This document shows positions 1-8,490 of a stretch of 64,000 nucleotides of DNA, in pieces. This DNA comes from Lentzea terrae (lineage in GTDB: Bacteria > Actinomycetota > Actinomycetes > Mycobacteriales > Pseudonocardiaceae), in assembly GCF_003265345.1 (NCBI RefSeq), contig NZ_QFWW01000020.1, forward strand, positions 706,790-770,789, given 5' to 3'. Below the pieces are notes generated by a model. The model made no database searches and was not told the DNA's origin. It was given only the letters and a program-made list of their open reading frames with translations. A program made the position numbers and the translations under genes. Position 1 is the stretch's first letter. Each line of letters starts with the position of its first letter.

Positions 1-3000
1 TGGTCGGCGATCGAGAACGTGCCGTCGACCGTTTCGAAGTCACCCCGGCCGGCGTCGGTCTCGGCGCGCAGTTCGAGGAGTTCCTCGGCTTGCACCGGAT
101 ACCACTCGATCCGGTCGAAGAAGCGCAGCGCCCAGGGATGTTCGGTGAACAGCCCGCCCCGGCGGTAGCGGTTCCAGACCTGCACGGTGCGGCCGACGAA
201 CTGGTACCCGCCCGGTCCTTCCATGCCGTAGATGCACAGGTACGCGCCGCCGATGCCAACCGAGTTCTCGGCCGTCCACGTCCGCGCGGGGTTGTACTTC
301 GTCGTCACCAGCCGGTGCCGGGGGTCGAGCGGCGTCGCCACCGGAGCGCCGAGGTAGACGTCACCGAGGCCGAGCACCAGGTAGGAAGCGTCGAAAACCG
401 TGCGGTAGACGTCGTCCACGGATTCCAAACCGTTGATGCGGCGGATGAACTCGATGTTCCACGGCGTCCACGGCGCGTCGGAACGGACGCCGGCCATGTA
501 CCTCTCGATCGCCAGCCTCGTAGCGGGATCGTCCCAACTCAGCGGCAACCGCACCGTGCGGGACGGCACCACGAGGTCTTGCGTGGCAGGCACTTCGTCT
601 TCGAGCTCTTGGAGCAGCCGCGCGACGTCGGAAGCTTTCAGTCGCGCGGGGTCCGTGTGAACCTGCAACGAGCGGATGCCCGGCGTGACGTCGAGAATTC
701 CTTCCGGCGCGTGCTGCGCAAGCGTTTCCTGGAGCGCGTGCACCCGCATGCGCAGCGCGAGGTCGAGGGTCATCGGCCCGTACTCGACGAGCACGTTGCC
801 GTCACCGTCACGGCGATAGGTGACGGACGGGCGGTCGCCGGTCTCCTCCAACCTGCCCAGCACGCCGTCATCATCGTCGCCGCCGTTTGAGACGACGTGC
901 GGAGCAGCTCGCCGGTCGACCGCGGCATCGGTCTCGCGCACCCGCACGAACCGGACCGTGTCGCCGGGCCGCAACTGGCCGAGCTTCCACAGATCGCCGC
1001 TCGCGACCACGGCCGGGCAGACGAACCCGCCCAGCGACGGGCCGTCGGGACCGAGGATCACCGGGGTGTCGCCGGTGAAGTCGATGGCACCGATGGCATA
1101 GGGCGTGTCGTGGATGTTCGACGGGTGCAGTCCGGCGTCGCCGCCGTCGGGTCGCGCCCAGGCCGGTTTCGGGCCGATCAGCCGGATGCCGGTGCGCGCG
1201 GAGTTGTGGTGCACCTTGAAGTCGTTGGCGTAGAAGGTGTCCAGGTCGTCGCGGGTGAAGAACTCCGGTGCCCCGTGCGGCCCTTCGGTGACCGCGATCT
1301 GCCAGCCGCTCGTGATCGCGGGACGGCGGTGCGTCGGGGTGGGGCCACCGATCGTGGTCAGTCCCGGGTTCTCCGCGGCGTCCGGTGAGCACAGCCGCAG
1401 CACGTCACCGGCCAGCAGCGCGCGACCGGCGTGGCCGCCGAACCCGCCCAGGGTGAACGTCGAGGCGCTGCCCAGGTAGTCAGGCACGTCGATCCCACCG
1501 CGGACGGCCAGGTACGTGCGCAGTCCGGGACCGGCGGCCGTGCCGATGCTGAGCGTGCCACCGGCCGGGACGTCGACCGGTTCCCACTGCGGTACGGGCT
1601 CACCGTCCACATCGGACTCGACGGGAGCGCCGGTGAGGCAGATGACCGCGGGCACCGAGAACCGCAGCACCGGCCCGGTCGCGGTGATCTCCAGTGCAGG
1701 CGCCGTGCCGGGGTTGCCGACGGCGAGGTTCGCCTCGGTCAGCGAGACCGGGTCGAACGGGCCGCTGGGCGGGACGCCGACCTGCCAGTACCCGACCCGG
1801 CCCGGCAGGTCCTGCACGGTCGTCATCGTGCCGGGCACCAGGACGTCAACGCGGGGATAGGGATCGGTCGTGCGGTCGAGTGTCGAGGTCGAGTGCACCG
1901 CGGCCCGTACGTCGTCCTCGTCGGCAAGTGCGCGCAACAGCCCCAGGTTCGTGACGATGCCGTCGACGCGGGAGCCGTCGAGCGCCTCACCGAGGAGGTC
2001 GAGCGCGGCGTCCCTGGTGGGTGCGGCGGCGATCACCTTGGCCAGCAACGGGTCGTAGTGCGGCGAGACCTCCAGCCCGGTCTCGATCCAGCCGTCGACC
2101 CGGACGAGGTCTTCCGGGAAGACCGCCCTGGTCACGAGTCCCGCGGACGGCAACGACTCCTTCGCGGGATCCTCGGCGTAGACACGGGCCTCGACGGCGT
2201 GCCCGTCCGGGACCCACGGCGCGTCGAAGAGGCGATCGGGCAGGCCGTCCGCACCGTCGCGGGCCAGGCGCAGCATCAGCTCGACCAGGTCGACACCGAA
2301 GACCATCTCGGTGACGGGGTGCTCGACCTGGAGCCGCGTGTTGACCTCCAGGAACGACGGCTCCTGGCGGACCGGGTCGTAGAGGAACTCGACGGTGCCG
2401 GCGCTGCGGTAACCCACCGATGCGGCAAGGTCCCGTGCCGAGGCGTGCAGGACCTCGCGAACGTGCTCGGGCAGGGCCGGGGCAGGTGCCTCCTCGACGA
2501 CCTTCTGGTTGCGGCGCTGCAGCGAGCAGTCCCGGTCGCCGAGCACGGCCACGCGGCCGATACCGTCCCCGAAGAGCTGCACCTCCACGTGCCTGGCCGG
2601 GCGCACCAACCGCTCCAGAAACACGCCGGCGGCACCGAAGTGCTGTTGTCCCAGCGAAGCAACGCGGTCGAACGCCGCCCGAACCTCGTCGCTCGTGGTG
2701 CAGGCCTGCATGCCGATTCCGCCGCCACCACCGGTCGCCTTGACCATCACGGGCAGCCCGATCCGTTCTGCGGCTTCGACGGCCTCGTCGGCGCTCGCCA
2801 GCAGACCGGTGCCGGCGAGCATGGGCACACCCGCACGCCGGGCGATCTCCCGAGCGGTGTGCTTCTCGCCGAACGCGGTGATCTGTTCGGAAGTCGGTCC
2901 AACGAACCGCAAACCCGCCGCCTCGACCGAATGCGCGAACGCGACGTTCTCGGACAGGAAGCCGTAGCCGGGGTGGATCAGCCCGGCACCGCTGGCGAGC

Positions 3001-3215
3001 GCGGCCTCGATGATCGCGTCGGCCCGCAGGTACGAGTCGCGCGCGGGGGCCGGACCGAGCCGGACCGCCGTGTCGGCCTCCCTGACGTGCGGCGCGGCGC
3101 GGTCGGCGTCGGAGTAGACCGCGACCGCCTTCATGCCCAGTGCCCGCGCGGTGCGGATGATTCGGCGCGCGATCTCGCCCCGGTTGGCGACCAGCACGAC
3201 GTCGAACGACGTCAT
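1..3215 (-). CDS. Urea/guanidine carboxylase, biotin-dependent (3' end outside window)
   Basis: ATP- and biotin-dependent carboxylase that carboxylates urea (to allophanate) or guanidine (to carboxyguanidine) in the cytoplasm. Translating the minus strand from ATG at 3215 gives an uninterrupted frame to the window edge (about 1071 codons; the family is about 1200). Biotin-carboxylase domain first (starts MTSFDVVLVANRGEIA; glycine-rich ATP loop KATGGGGGIGM near residue 160; EVNTRLQVEHPVTE), then the KipI/KipA-like carboxyltransferase region (GRVGYWQVGVPPSGPFDPVS; YLAVRGGIDVPDYLGS; later GGAYLCIYGMEGPGGYQFVGRT). The C-terminal biotinyl domain is missing because the window stops. The start overlaps the stop of the upstream gene as ATGA. 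With both DUF1989 partners present, guanidine is the more likely substrate (family knowledge); I did not resolve the active-site residue that separates the two activities. An allophanate hydrolase gene is expected to the left of the window. Confidence 0.95.
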   Translation of the reverse strand, partial: MTSFDVVLVANRGEIARRIIRTARALGMKAVAVYSDADRAAPHVREADTAVRLGPAPARDSYLRADAIIEAALASGAGLIHPGYGFLSENVAFAHSVEAAGLRFVGPTSEQITAFGEKHTAREIARRAGVPMLAGTGLLASADEAVEAAERIGLPVMVKATGGGGGIGMQACTTSDEVRAAFDRVASLGQQHFGAAGVFLERLVRPARHVEVQLFGDGIGRVAVLGDRDCSLQRRNQKVVEEAPAPALPEHVREVLHASARDLAASVGYRSAGTVEFLYDPVRQEPSFLEVNTRLQVEHPVTEMVFGVDLVELMLRLARDGADGLPDRLFDAPWVPDGHAVEARVYAEDPAKESLPSAGLVTRAVFPEDLVRVDGWIETGLEVSPHYDPLLAKVIAAAPTRDAALDLLGEALDGSRVDGIVTNLGLLRALADEDDVRAAVHSTSTLDRTTDPYPRVDVLVPGTMTTVQDLPGRVGYWQVGVPPSGPFDPVSLTEANLAVGNPGTAPALEITATGPVLRFSVPAVICLTGAPVESDVDGEPVPQWEPVDVPAGGTLSIGTAAGPGLRTYLAVRGGIDVPDYLGSASTFTLGGFGGHAGRALLAGDVLRLCSPDAAENPGLTTIGGPTPTHRRPAITSGWQIAVTEGPHGAPEFFTRDDLDTFYANDFKVHHNSARTGIRLIGPKPAWARPDGGDAGLHPSNIHDTPYAIGAIDFTGDTPVILGPDGPSLGGFVCPAVVASGDLWKLGQLRPGDTVRFVRVRETDAAVDRRAAPHVVSNGGDDDDGVLGRLEETGDRPSVTYRRDGDGNVLVEYGPMTLDLALRMRVHALQETLAQHAPEGILDVTPGIRSLQVHTDPARLKASDVARLLQELEDEVPATQDLVVPSRTVRLPLSWDDPATRLAIERYMAGVRSDAPWTPWNIEFIRRINGLESVDDVYRTVFDASYLVLGLGDVYLGAPVATPLDPRHRLVTTKYNPARTWTAENSVGIGGAYLCIYGMEGPGGYQFVGRTVQVWNRYRRGGLFTEHPWALRFFDRIEWYPVQAEELLELRAETDAGRGDFETVDGTFSIAD

Positions 3216-3892
3216 GGCTCCACCACGAGCATGCGCAACGGCGTCGGGTTGAAGTCGTTGCACGGGTTGTTCATCTGGGGACAGTTCGAGACCAGCACGA
3301 GCACGTCCATCTCGGCCCGCACCGCGACCCGCTTGCCTGGCGCCGACATCCCGTCGACGATGCCCAGCGCGCCGTCCTCCTCCACCGGGACGTTCATGAA
3401 CCAGTTGAGGTTCGACACCAGGTCGCGCAGGCCGAGACCGTGCTTCTGGCCCTCCGACAGGAAGTTCTCGCGGCACCCGTGGTGGAACATGACGTGATGG
3501 CCGTACCGCAGCGTGTTGGACTCCTTGGAGCAGGCGCCGCCGATGGTGTCCTGCCGGTCGATCTCGTTGCCCACCACGGTCATGAGCGGGTTGCCCAGGT
3601 TGCTGCGCAGCACCGTGCCCGTGCGGACGTAGGCGTTGCCCTGCCAGGCCAGCGTGTCCGGCGCGCTGTAGCGCTCCTCGGTGTCGGCCGCGTTGTAGAT
3701 CAGGCAGTCGCCCGACTGGTTGCCGCCAACGTCCACAATGGTCAGCACGTGACCTTTGCGAACCACGGCGGACCATGAGGCGTTGGGAGCGACCCGTTCG
3801 TCGAGCACGACCTCGCCCGGCACGAGCGGTTCCGACCAGTCGAGAGGTGAGTCGGGGGCGAACGTGGCCCCGACGGGGACGGAACTGGTCAC
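3212..3892 (-). CDS. Urea amidolyase-associated protein 2 (DUF1989; probable carboxyguanidine deiminase subunit)
   Basis: 226 aa, GTG start whose GTGA overlaps the upstream stop. Typical UAAP2 sequence: GGNQSGDCLIYNAADTEERY, then GGACSKESNTLRYGHH, NWFMNVPVEEDG and a cysteine-containing tail (LVSNCPQMNNPCNDFNPTP). Family knowledge: UAAP1/UAAP2 were named for their proximity to urea carboxylase, and later work assigned the pair as a heteromeric, metal-dependent carboxyguanidine deiminase (CgdA/CgdB) that turns carboxyguanidine into allophanate. The conserved Cys and His residues are present, so it looks intact. Lies between its partner and the carboxylase, translationally coupled to both. I leave the symbol blank because I am not certain which subunit letter belongs to which paralog. 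Confidence 0.92.
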   Translation of the reverse strand: MTSSVPVGATFAPDSPLDWSEPLVPGEVVLDERVAPNASWSAVVRKGHVLTIVDVGGNQSGDCLIYNAADTEERYSAPDTLAWQGNAYVRTGTVLRSNLGNPLMTVVGNEIDRQDTIGGACSKESNTLRYGHHVMFHHGCRENFLSEGQKHGLGLRDLVSNLNWFMNVPVEEDGALGIVDGMSAPGKRVAVRAEMDVLVLVSNCPQMNNPCNDFNPTPLRMLVVEP

Positions 3893-4713
3893 AGCCCTCG
3901 CGCCTCCGCGTAGTCGATGGTGTTGAGGTAGGCCCGGTGCGCTTCCGGCGTGACCTGGAAGCGGTCGTCGTCGGGTCCGGTGGGCTTGGAGCGCCAGGCA
4001 TGCACGCGCAACGGCCCGACCACGTAGTCCGCGCGAGGATCCAGCGGGTGCGGCACGTTGGCCACCAGCACCAGCAACGGCAGTTCAGCCAGCAGTTCTA
4101 CGGATTTGCCCTCCCCCGCGGATCCCCGCCACTCGAAGGCGCCGTCCGCGTCGACCCGAACTCCTTGGAAGAACGAGACACTCGGCGGCAGGTCGCGCGG
4201 CGCGAGGCCGTGTTTGGCCGCGGCCTTGACGAACAGCGAGCGGCCCGCCGGGAACGGCCCCTCAGGTGCGGCATCCCCGTACTTCTGGAGGCACCACGCC
4301 TCGGTAGTGGTTCCGCAGAACGCGTCGTGGTGACCGGACGTGTCACCGACGATCGACGCGAGCACCCGGCCGTCGCCCGACAGCAACGGGTGCCCGGCAT
4401 CGAGGTAGGCCTGCCACGGGATCTTGAGCGTGTCGGCGACGTTGAGCCGCTCGACCGGCTCCAGCGCGTTGTAGACGATCACGTGCGCACACGCGTCGCC
4501 CGTCGGGTCGTCGAACCGGATCCGGGTGCCCCTGGCCACCACCTTGTGCGTGTATCCGCCTGGGGCAACGGTTTCCGCCCAGGTGAGCGCCGACGGTTCC
4601 ACACCGTCGGGGCAGTACGGGCTCGACGACGCCGGCAGGTAAGGCATCCACTCGCTCGTCTGCCCGCCCCGCGCGCGGGCGTCCTCCCTCGCGTTGAGCA
4701 CGGTGTCGGTCAT
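3889..4713 (-). CDS. Urea amidolyase-associated protein 1 (DUF1989; probable carboxyguanidine deiminase subunit)
   Basis: 274 aa. ATG at 4713 chosen because its A is the last base of the permease stop (TGATG); a longer in-frame reading would lie inside the permease gene. DUF1989 protein, paralogous to the next gene: TRIRFDDPTGDACAHVIVYNA, VGDTSGHHDAFCGTTTEAWCLQKYG, RDLPPSVSFFQGVRVDADG, then LLVLVANVPHPLDPRADYVVGPLRVHAW. Unlike its partner, the C-terminal NCP/NPC cysteines are replaced by NVPHPLDPR, a normal UAAP1/UAAP2 difference. Inferred to act with UAAP2 in hydrolysing carboxyguanidine to allophanate. Confidence 0.9.
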   Translation of the reverse strand: MTDTVLNAREDARARGGQTSEWMPYLPASSSPYCPDGVEPSALTWAETVAPGGYTHKVVARGTRIRFDDPTGDACAHVIVYNALEPVERLNVADTLKIPWQAYLDAGHPLLSGDGRVLASIVGDTSGHHDAFCGTTTEAWCLQKYGDAAPEGPFPAGRSLFVKAAAKHGLAPRDLPPSVSFFQGVRVDADGAFEWRGSAGEGKSVELLAELPLLVLVANVPHPLDPRADYVVGPLRVHAWRSKPTGPDDDRFQVTPEAHRAYLNTIDYAEARGL

Positions 4714-6257
4714 CAGGACTCCTGCGCGGTGTGCGAGACGTGCCGCAGCTCGATCCGGCCGTGGACCTTGTGCTTGAACAACAAGTACCCGGCGCCCGCA
4801 GCCAGGCTCAGCGCGACCACGAGCAGCGCGCTCCAGCGCAACCACCAGGTCTCGCCGGTGAGGTCGTAGATCTCCGGGCGGGGCCACAGCAGGTTGATCG
4901 CCATGCCGATCTGGTAGACGACGGCGAGCACGTTCAACGGGATTCCCCACGCGCCCAAGCTGAACGCGGGCCTGCCCTGCTCGTCGACACCTCGCGGCCA
5001 GCCGTCGGTGTTGCGGTGCCGGATCCGGACGATCAGCAGCGGCAGCGTCACCCCCAGGTACGCGAGGTAGAGCATCGCGATGCACAGACTCGACAGCGCG
5101 GTGAACAGCGCGGACTGCCCGATGTTGACCACCAGCGCGATCGCCGCCCCGACGCCGACCACGATCGAGGCGCCGATCGGCGTGCCGGTGCGCGGCGACA
5201 CCTTGCTCAGCCCCCGGTGGAACGGGAACGCCTGGTCCCTGGCCATCGAGTAGATCATCCGGGCGCCCGCGGTCTGGATGGCCAGCGTGCAAGCGAACAC
5301 GGCCACGGCGACACAACACAGGAACAGGCGGCCCAAAACGCCACCCAACCGCTCGGTGAGCACCCAGGAAAGCCCACCGGTGGCCAGGTTGCCGTCGGTG
5401 AGGCTGGGCGCGGCCAGCAACGCACCGATGATCAGCAACGCCCCACCGATGGCGGACGCGATGAGCGCGTGCAGGATCGTCCGCGGCGTCGTCCGGCGCG
5501 GCGAGTGCGTCTCCTCGGCCAGTTCGCCCGCGGAGTCGAATCCCACCATCACATACGCGGCCATCAACGCCGAAGCGAGGAACGCCGGAAGATAACTGCC
5601 CTCACCGCTCCAGCCTTCGGTGGTGAAGACGACCTGAGGGCCCCGCTCGGGCAGAACGAACAGCGCGAACACCAACGCAATGACCGCAACGATCTCAATC
5701 GTGACACCAACACTGGTGGCCGCGGCCATGTGCCGGATCCCGGCGATGTTCACGGCCGTCGTGATCACGAGCAGGATCACGCCGAGCAGCACGGCGTTCT
5801 GCGCACCGGTCGCCGACGTCACCGCAGGGTCCGCGCCGGGCCCACCGACGATCTGGAAGCCGGACCAGATGCGCGGCAGCACGACCTGGATGGCGATCGC
5901 GGCAGCGGCAACGGTGAGGATCTGACCGATGACCATGATCCACCCGGCGAACCAGCCCGCGGTAGTACCCGCCAACCGGCCGGACCACTGGAAGATCGCG
6001 CCCGAGACCGGCCACCGCGCCGCGAGCTCGGCGAAGCACAGCGCGACGAGCAGCTGCCCGACGAAAACCAGTGGCCAGGCCCAGAAGAACGACGCCCCAC
6101 CGAGCCCGAAGCCCAGCCCGAAGAGCTGGAACACCGTCGTGAGAATCGAGACGAACGAGAACCCCGCCGCGAACGACGAGAACGTTCCCACTCCCCTGCG
6201 CAGCTCCTGGGCGTAACCGAAGCCAGGTGAACCTCTGTCGTTGAGCGACGTGCTCAT
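4713..6257 (-). CDS. APC-superfamily permease, probable guanidine/urea uptake
   Basis: 514-aa inner-membrane protein with about 12 hydrophobic segments. The N-terminal region (YAQELRRGVGTFSSFAAGFSFVSI) and FDSAGELAEETHSPRRTTPRTILHA are characteristic of the amino-acid/GABA permease branch of the APC family. First gene of the operon: strong GGAGG five bases before ATG at 6257, and its stop overlaps the next start by one base. The context (two DUF1989 proteins and a urea/guanidine carboxylase) suggests it imports the nitrogen substrate; this is inference, since the sequence alone fits amino-acid or amine transport equally well. Confidence 0.88.
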   Translation of the reverse strand: MSTSLNDRGSPGFGYAQELRRGVGTFSSFAAGFSFVSILTTVFQLFGLGFGLGGASFFWAWPLVFVGQLLVALCFAELAARWPVSGAIFQWSGRLAGTTAGWFAGWIMVIGQILTVAAAAIAIQVVLPRIWSGFQIVGGPGADPAVTSATGAQNAVLLGVILLVITTAVNIAGIRHMAAATSVGVTIEIVAVIALVFALFVLPERGPQVVFTTEGWSGEGSYLPAFLASALMAAYVMVGFDSAGELAEETHSPRRTTPRTILHALIASAIGGALLIIGALLAAPSLTDGNLATGGLSWVLTERLGGVLGRLFLCCVAVAVFACTLAIQTAGARMIYSMARDQAFPFHRGLSKVSPRTGTPIGASIVVGVGAAIALVVNIGQSALFTALSSLCIAMLYLAYLGVTLPLLIVRIRHRNTDGWPRGVDEQGRPAFSLGAWGIPLNVLAVVYQIGMAINLLWPRPEIYDLTGETWWLRWSALLVVALSLAAGAGYLLFKHKVHGRIELRHVSHTAQES

Positions 6258-6390
6258 GGGTCCTCCGCGAGGCCGGACGGAATATCTGTCGAGCGACAGG
6301 TATGACTGTTCAGCTCAGGTGTTTCACGTTCCGGTGACGCTGCGTAAATTAGCGGTTAAGCACCCGTGGTGGTATGCGCTTTCCGCAAAC
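6258..6390 (-). promoter_or_regulatory. Upstream region of the guanidine-type operon with palindrome
   Basis: 133-bp leader between the permease start and the upstream gene's stop. Holds a near-perfect inverted repeat at 6282-6303 (core CTGTCG-AG-CGACAG, 9 of 10 arm positions pairing), a good operator candidate 25 bp before the start codon, and a TAATTT-like AT-rich stretch near 6345-6350. A 12/14 match to the LacI-type palindrome seen at 49359, 52400 and 55135 lies at 6371-6384. I read the leader for guanidine-I, -II and -III riboswitch signatures and saw none. Confidence 0.5.
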
Positions 6391-6984
6391 TCACTCGCAC
6401 GCCACCAACACCAGGCAGAGCAGGTTTCGCTGGTCGTCGACGATCTCGTGGCCGGTGACGTACTCCGCTTCGCCCACGGGGAAGACGAAGGCGTTGGCGC
6501 CGGTTTCTCGGTCCAGCACCACGTTCGTCCAGCTGTCGCCCGGCGCGGTGCGGACGAAGGCGGGTGTGCCGTCCTCCTCGTGCGGGAGTGACGCGCGCAT
6601 GGCCTCGTCGCCCCACAGGACGGCGTAGTCCTCGATGAAGTGGGCGTCGTGGTAACCGGGGACGTTCCAGTCCGCCGCCGCGATCGCGGAGGGCTCGGCC
6701 AACGGGATCACGACCACGGTGACCGTGTGCCAGGACGCGTCGGGATCCTCGCCGTCCGGGATGAAGGGGGTGGTGCCCACGTACACCGGGTGGCTGCCTG
6801 CGGGCAGGTGGTGGTTGAACCCGCCCTCGGTGCGCCACGGGGTTTCCCACGTGATCGGGCTGTCCAGCACGACGAGATCACCAGCGTGGCCGAACGACGC
6901 CGGACGGACGCGCGTGTACCTGTCAGCCAAGCGCCACAACAGTTTTTCGAGGTCCGCGGGATCAGGTCGCCTGTTGTTGGTCAC
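6391..6984 (-). CDS. Hypothetical protein (possible DUF4241-like)
   Basis: 197 aa, soluble, no signal peptide or membrane segment. GTG start inside the end of the upstream regulator gene (23-bp overlap), so probably co-transcribed with it. Sequence features: GDLVVLDSPITWETPW, LPAGSHPVYVGTTPF, TVVVIPLAEPSAIAAADW, VLWGDEAMRASLP, and a C-terminal VLDRETGANAFVFPVGEAEYVTG. This beta-rich pattern (property at start, 'sets the value of X' strands, late G-A-N-A-F-V-F-P) recalls DUF4241-type proteins, which lack a known function. I do not assign one. Confidence 0.75.
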   Translation of the reverse strand: MTNNRRPDPADLEKLLWRLADRYTRVRPASFGHAGDLVVLDSPITWETPWRTEGGFNHHLPAGSHPVYVGTTPFIPDGEDPDASWHTVTVVVIPLAEPSAIAAADWNVPGYHDAHFIEDYAVLWGDEAMRASLPHEEDGTPAFVRTAPGDSWTNVVLDRETGANAFVFPVGEAEYVTGHEIVDDQRNLLCLVLVACE

Positions 6985-7849
6985 GTTCCGCTCTTCCAGG
7001 TGAGGTTTCAGGTCGGGGCGCCGTGGCTTGAGCCAGCAGTGCCAGCGTGGTGTGCGACGGCGAGCCGGGTGGTGCGGTGGCGACCACGATGCTCGGACCC
7101 GTTCCGTTGCTGAGGGTTTGCTGCGTGACGGTGAGCGGGCCGACGAGGGGATGTCTCATCTCGTAGTCGGCGGTGCCACCGGCTTTGACGCGGTGGTCGG
7201 CCCACATCGAGGCGAACTCGTCGCTCTTCGCGCTCAGCTCCCCCACCAGTTCGTGCAGCGCGGCATCGTCGGGATGCTGTCCCACCGTCAGGCGCAGGTT
7301 TCCCACCACCGCCTTGGCTTTGCCCGGCCAGTCCGCGTACAGCTCGCGCGTGTGCGAGTCGAGGAACATGAGCCGGGCCATGTTCGGGCGGCGTGCCAGG
7401 TCGAAGTCCAAGTGTCCCGCGAACAACGCGTGCCCCAGCCTGTTCCAGGCCAGCACGTCGCTGCGGCGGCCGAGCACGATCGCGGGGACGGCGGCCAGTG
7501 CGTCGAGCAACTGACCGGTCGCTGTGCAGACGCGCTCGGGCGCCGGCCTGCGCGGTCGGCGGGCCTGCTTCGCCGGCCTGGCCAGGGCGTGCAGGTGTTG
7601 CCGTTCGGCTTCGTCGAGGTGCAGGGCGGTGGCGAGGGCGTCCAGGACCTCCGGTGAGGCGCTGGTCGAGTGCCCTTGTTCGAGCCTCGTGTAGTAGGAC
7701 GTGCTGACTCCGGCCAGACGCGCCAGTTCTTCCCGTCGCAGACCCGGCACACGTCGACGATCGCCGTAGGTCGGTACGCCGATGTCATCGGGACGAAGCT
7801 GCGAGCGCCGCGTCTTGAGGAAGTCCCCCAACCGTGCCGTTCCGCTCAT
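6962..7849 (-). CDS. XRE-family regulator with MmyB-type ligand-binding domain
   Basis: 295 aa. N-terminal helix-turn-helix at about residues 5-90 (GDFLKTRRSQL, VPGLRREELARLAGVSTSYYTRLEQG) and a C-terminal MmyB-like domain at about 105-270 (LLDALAAVPAIVLGRRSDVLAWN; DYEMRHPLVGPLTV). The family binds DNA as dimers, and the PAS-like C-terminal domain is thought to sense a fatty-acid-like ligand (family knowledge). Divergent from the SRPBCC gene at 7981, which it may control; the 131-bp spacer contains a 12-bp perfect palindrome. Confidence 0.93.
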   Translation of the reverse strand: MSGTARLGDFLKTRRSQLRPDDIGVPTYGDRRRVPGLRREELARLAGVSTSYYTRLEQGHSTSASPEVLDALATALHLDEAERQHLHALARPAKQARRPRRPAPERVCTATGQLLDALAAVPAIVLGRRSDVLAWNRLGHALFAGHLDFDLARRPNMARLMFLDSHTRELYADWPGKAKAVVGNLRLTVGQHPDDAALHELVGELSAKSDEFASMWADHRVKAGGTADYEMRHPLVGPLTVTQQTLSNGTGPSIVVATAPPGSPSHTTLALLAQATAPRPETSPGRAERDQQQAT

Positions 7850-7980
7850 GGACCCGAGTATGGCTGGTGTCTGCGCCCGGAACCTGCCCCGGCCGGGGAT
7901 ACGCAGAGCCGGGAGTGGTGCGCCCGCCAGATCGCCGGTGGGATTCGGAGTTGCCGAGAAACGTCGAACAGGGGATCGCC
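7850..7980. promoter_or_regulatory. Divergent spacer with CCCCGGCCGGGG palindrome
   Basis: Intergenic region between the MmyB-type regulator and the divergent SRPBCC gene. A 12-bp perfect GC palindrome at 7887-7898 is the only clear symmetric element and could be an operator or a small hairpin. No convincing -10/-35 pair was seen. Confidence 0.35.
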
Positions 7981-8490
7981 ATGAGCACCGCAGTTGAACC
8001 GCACAACCGCATCGAGACCGTTGCCCTGGCCGACTTCACCTTCACGCGTCGCGCGTGGGTCGATGCCACTCCTGCCGAGGTCTACCGACTGGTCAGCGAT
8101 GTGTCCTCGATCAGTCGCTGGAGTCCCAACGCGAGCGAGGTCGCCTTCGACGAGGGTGCCGGCCCCGTCGCCGGGGCCTGGTTCAGCGGGCACAACCGCA
8201 GGGACGGCAAGGAGTGGATCACTCGTTCGCAGGTGGTGCGGGCCGAACCAGGTTCCGCCTTCGTCTTCGTGGTCGGTGGAGCCGAGAACGGCATCGTCGA
8301 GTGGAGCTGGACGTTCCAGGCGCGCGGCCGCGGATCCGTGGTGGAGCAGTCGTGGCGGTTGCTCCGCCTTGACCCGGTTCTCCCGAGCACTCGAGCGGAG
8401 TTGACCGCATTGCGCGACTACATGGCGGACAGCGCGGAAGCCACGCTCACCTCCCTCGCCGAATGGGTCACGAGCAACCCCCGTCAGTGA
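7981..8490 (+). CDS. SRPBCC-fold (polyketide cyclase/START-like) protein
   Basis: 169 aa starting at ATG 7981; the frame is open further upstream but that part lies in the regulator's promoter. START/SRPBCC pattern: N-terminal VDATPAEVYRLVSDVSSISRWSPN, central AWFSGHNRRDGKEWITRSQVV, and C-terminal amphipathic helix from ALRDYMADSAEATLTSLAEWV. These proteins form a hydrophobic ligand cavity; the ligand cannot be told from sequence. Its last 7 bp overlap the convergent amidohydrolase gene. Confidence 0.85.
   Translation: MSTAVEPHNRIETVALADFTFTRRAWVDATPAEVYRLVSDVSSISRWSPNASEVAFDEGAGPVAGAWFSGHNRRDGKEWITRSQVVRAEPGSAFVFVVGGAENGIVEWSWTFQARGRGSVVEQSWRLLRLDPVLPSTRAELTALRDYMADSAEATLTSLAEWVTSNPRQ

Noticed and set aside
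1431..3497. 688-codon plus-strand frame opposite the carboxylase
   Set aside because: Shadow of the carboxylase, which has intact biotin carboxylase and KipI/KipA motifs on the minus strand.
6258..6390. Guanidine riboswitch (ykkC or mini types) in the operon leader
   Set aside because: No ACGG-loop hairpin pair and no ykkC-type conserved core seen; the palindrome looks like a protein site. A covariance search would settle it.
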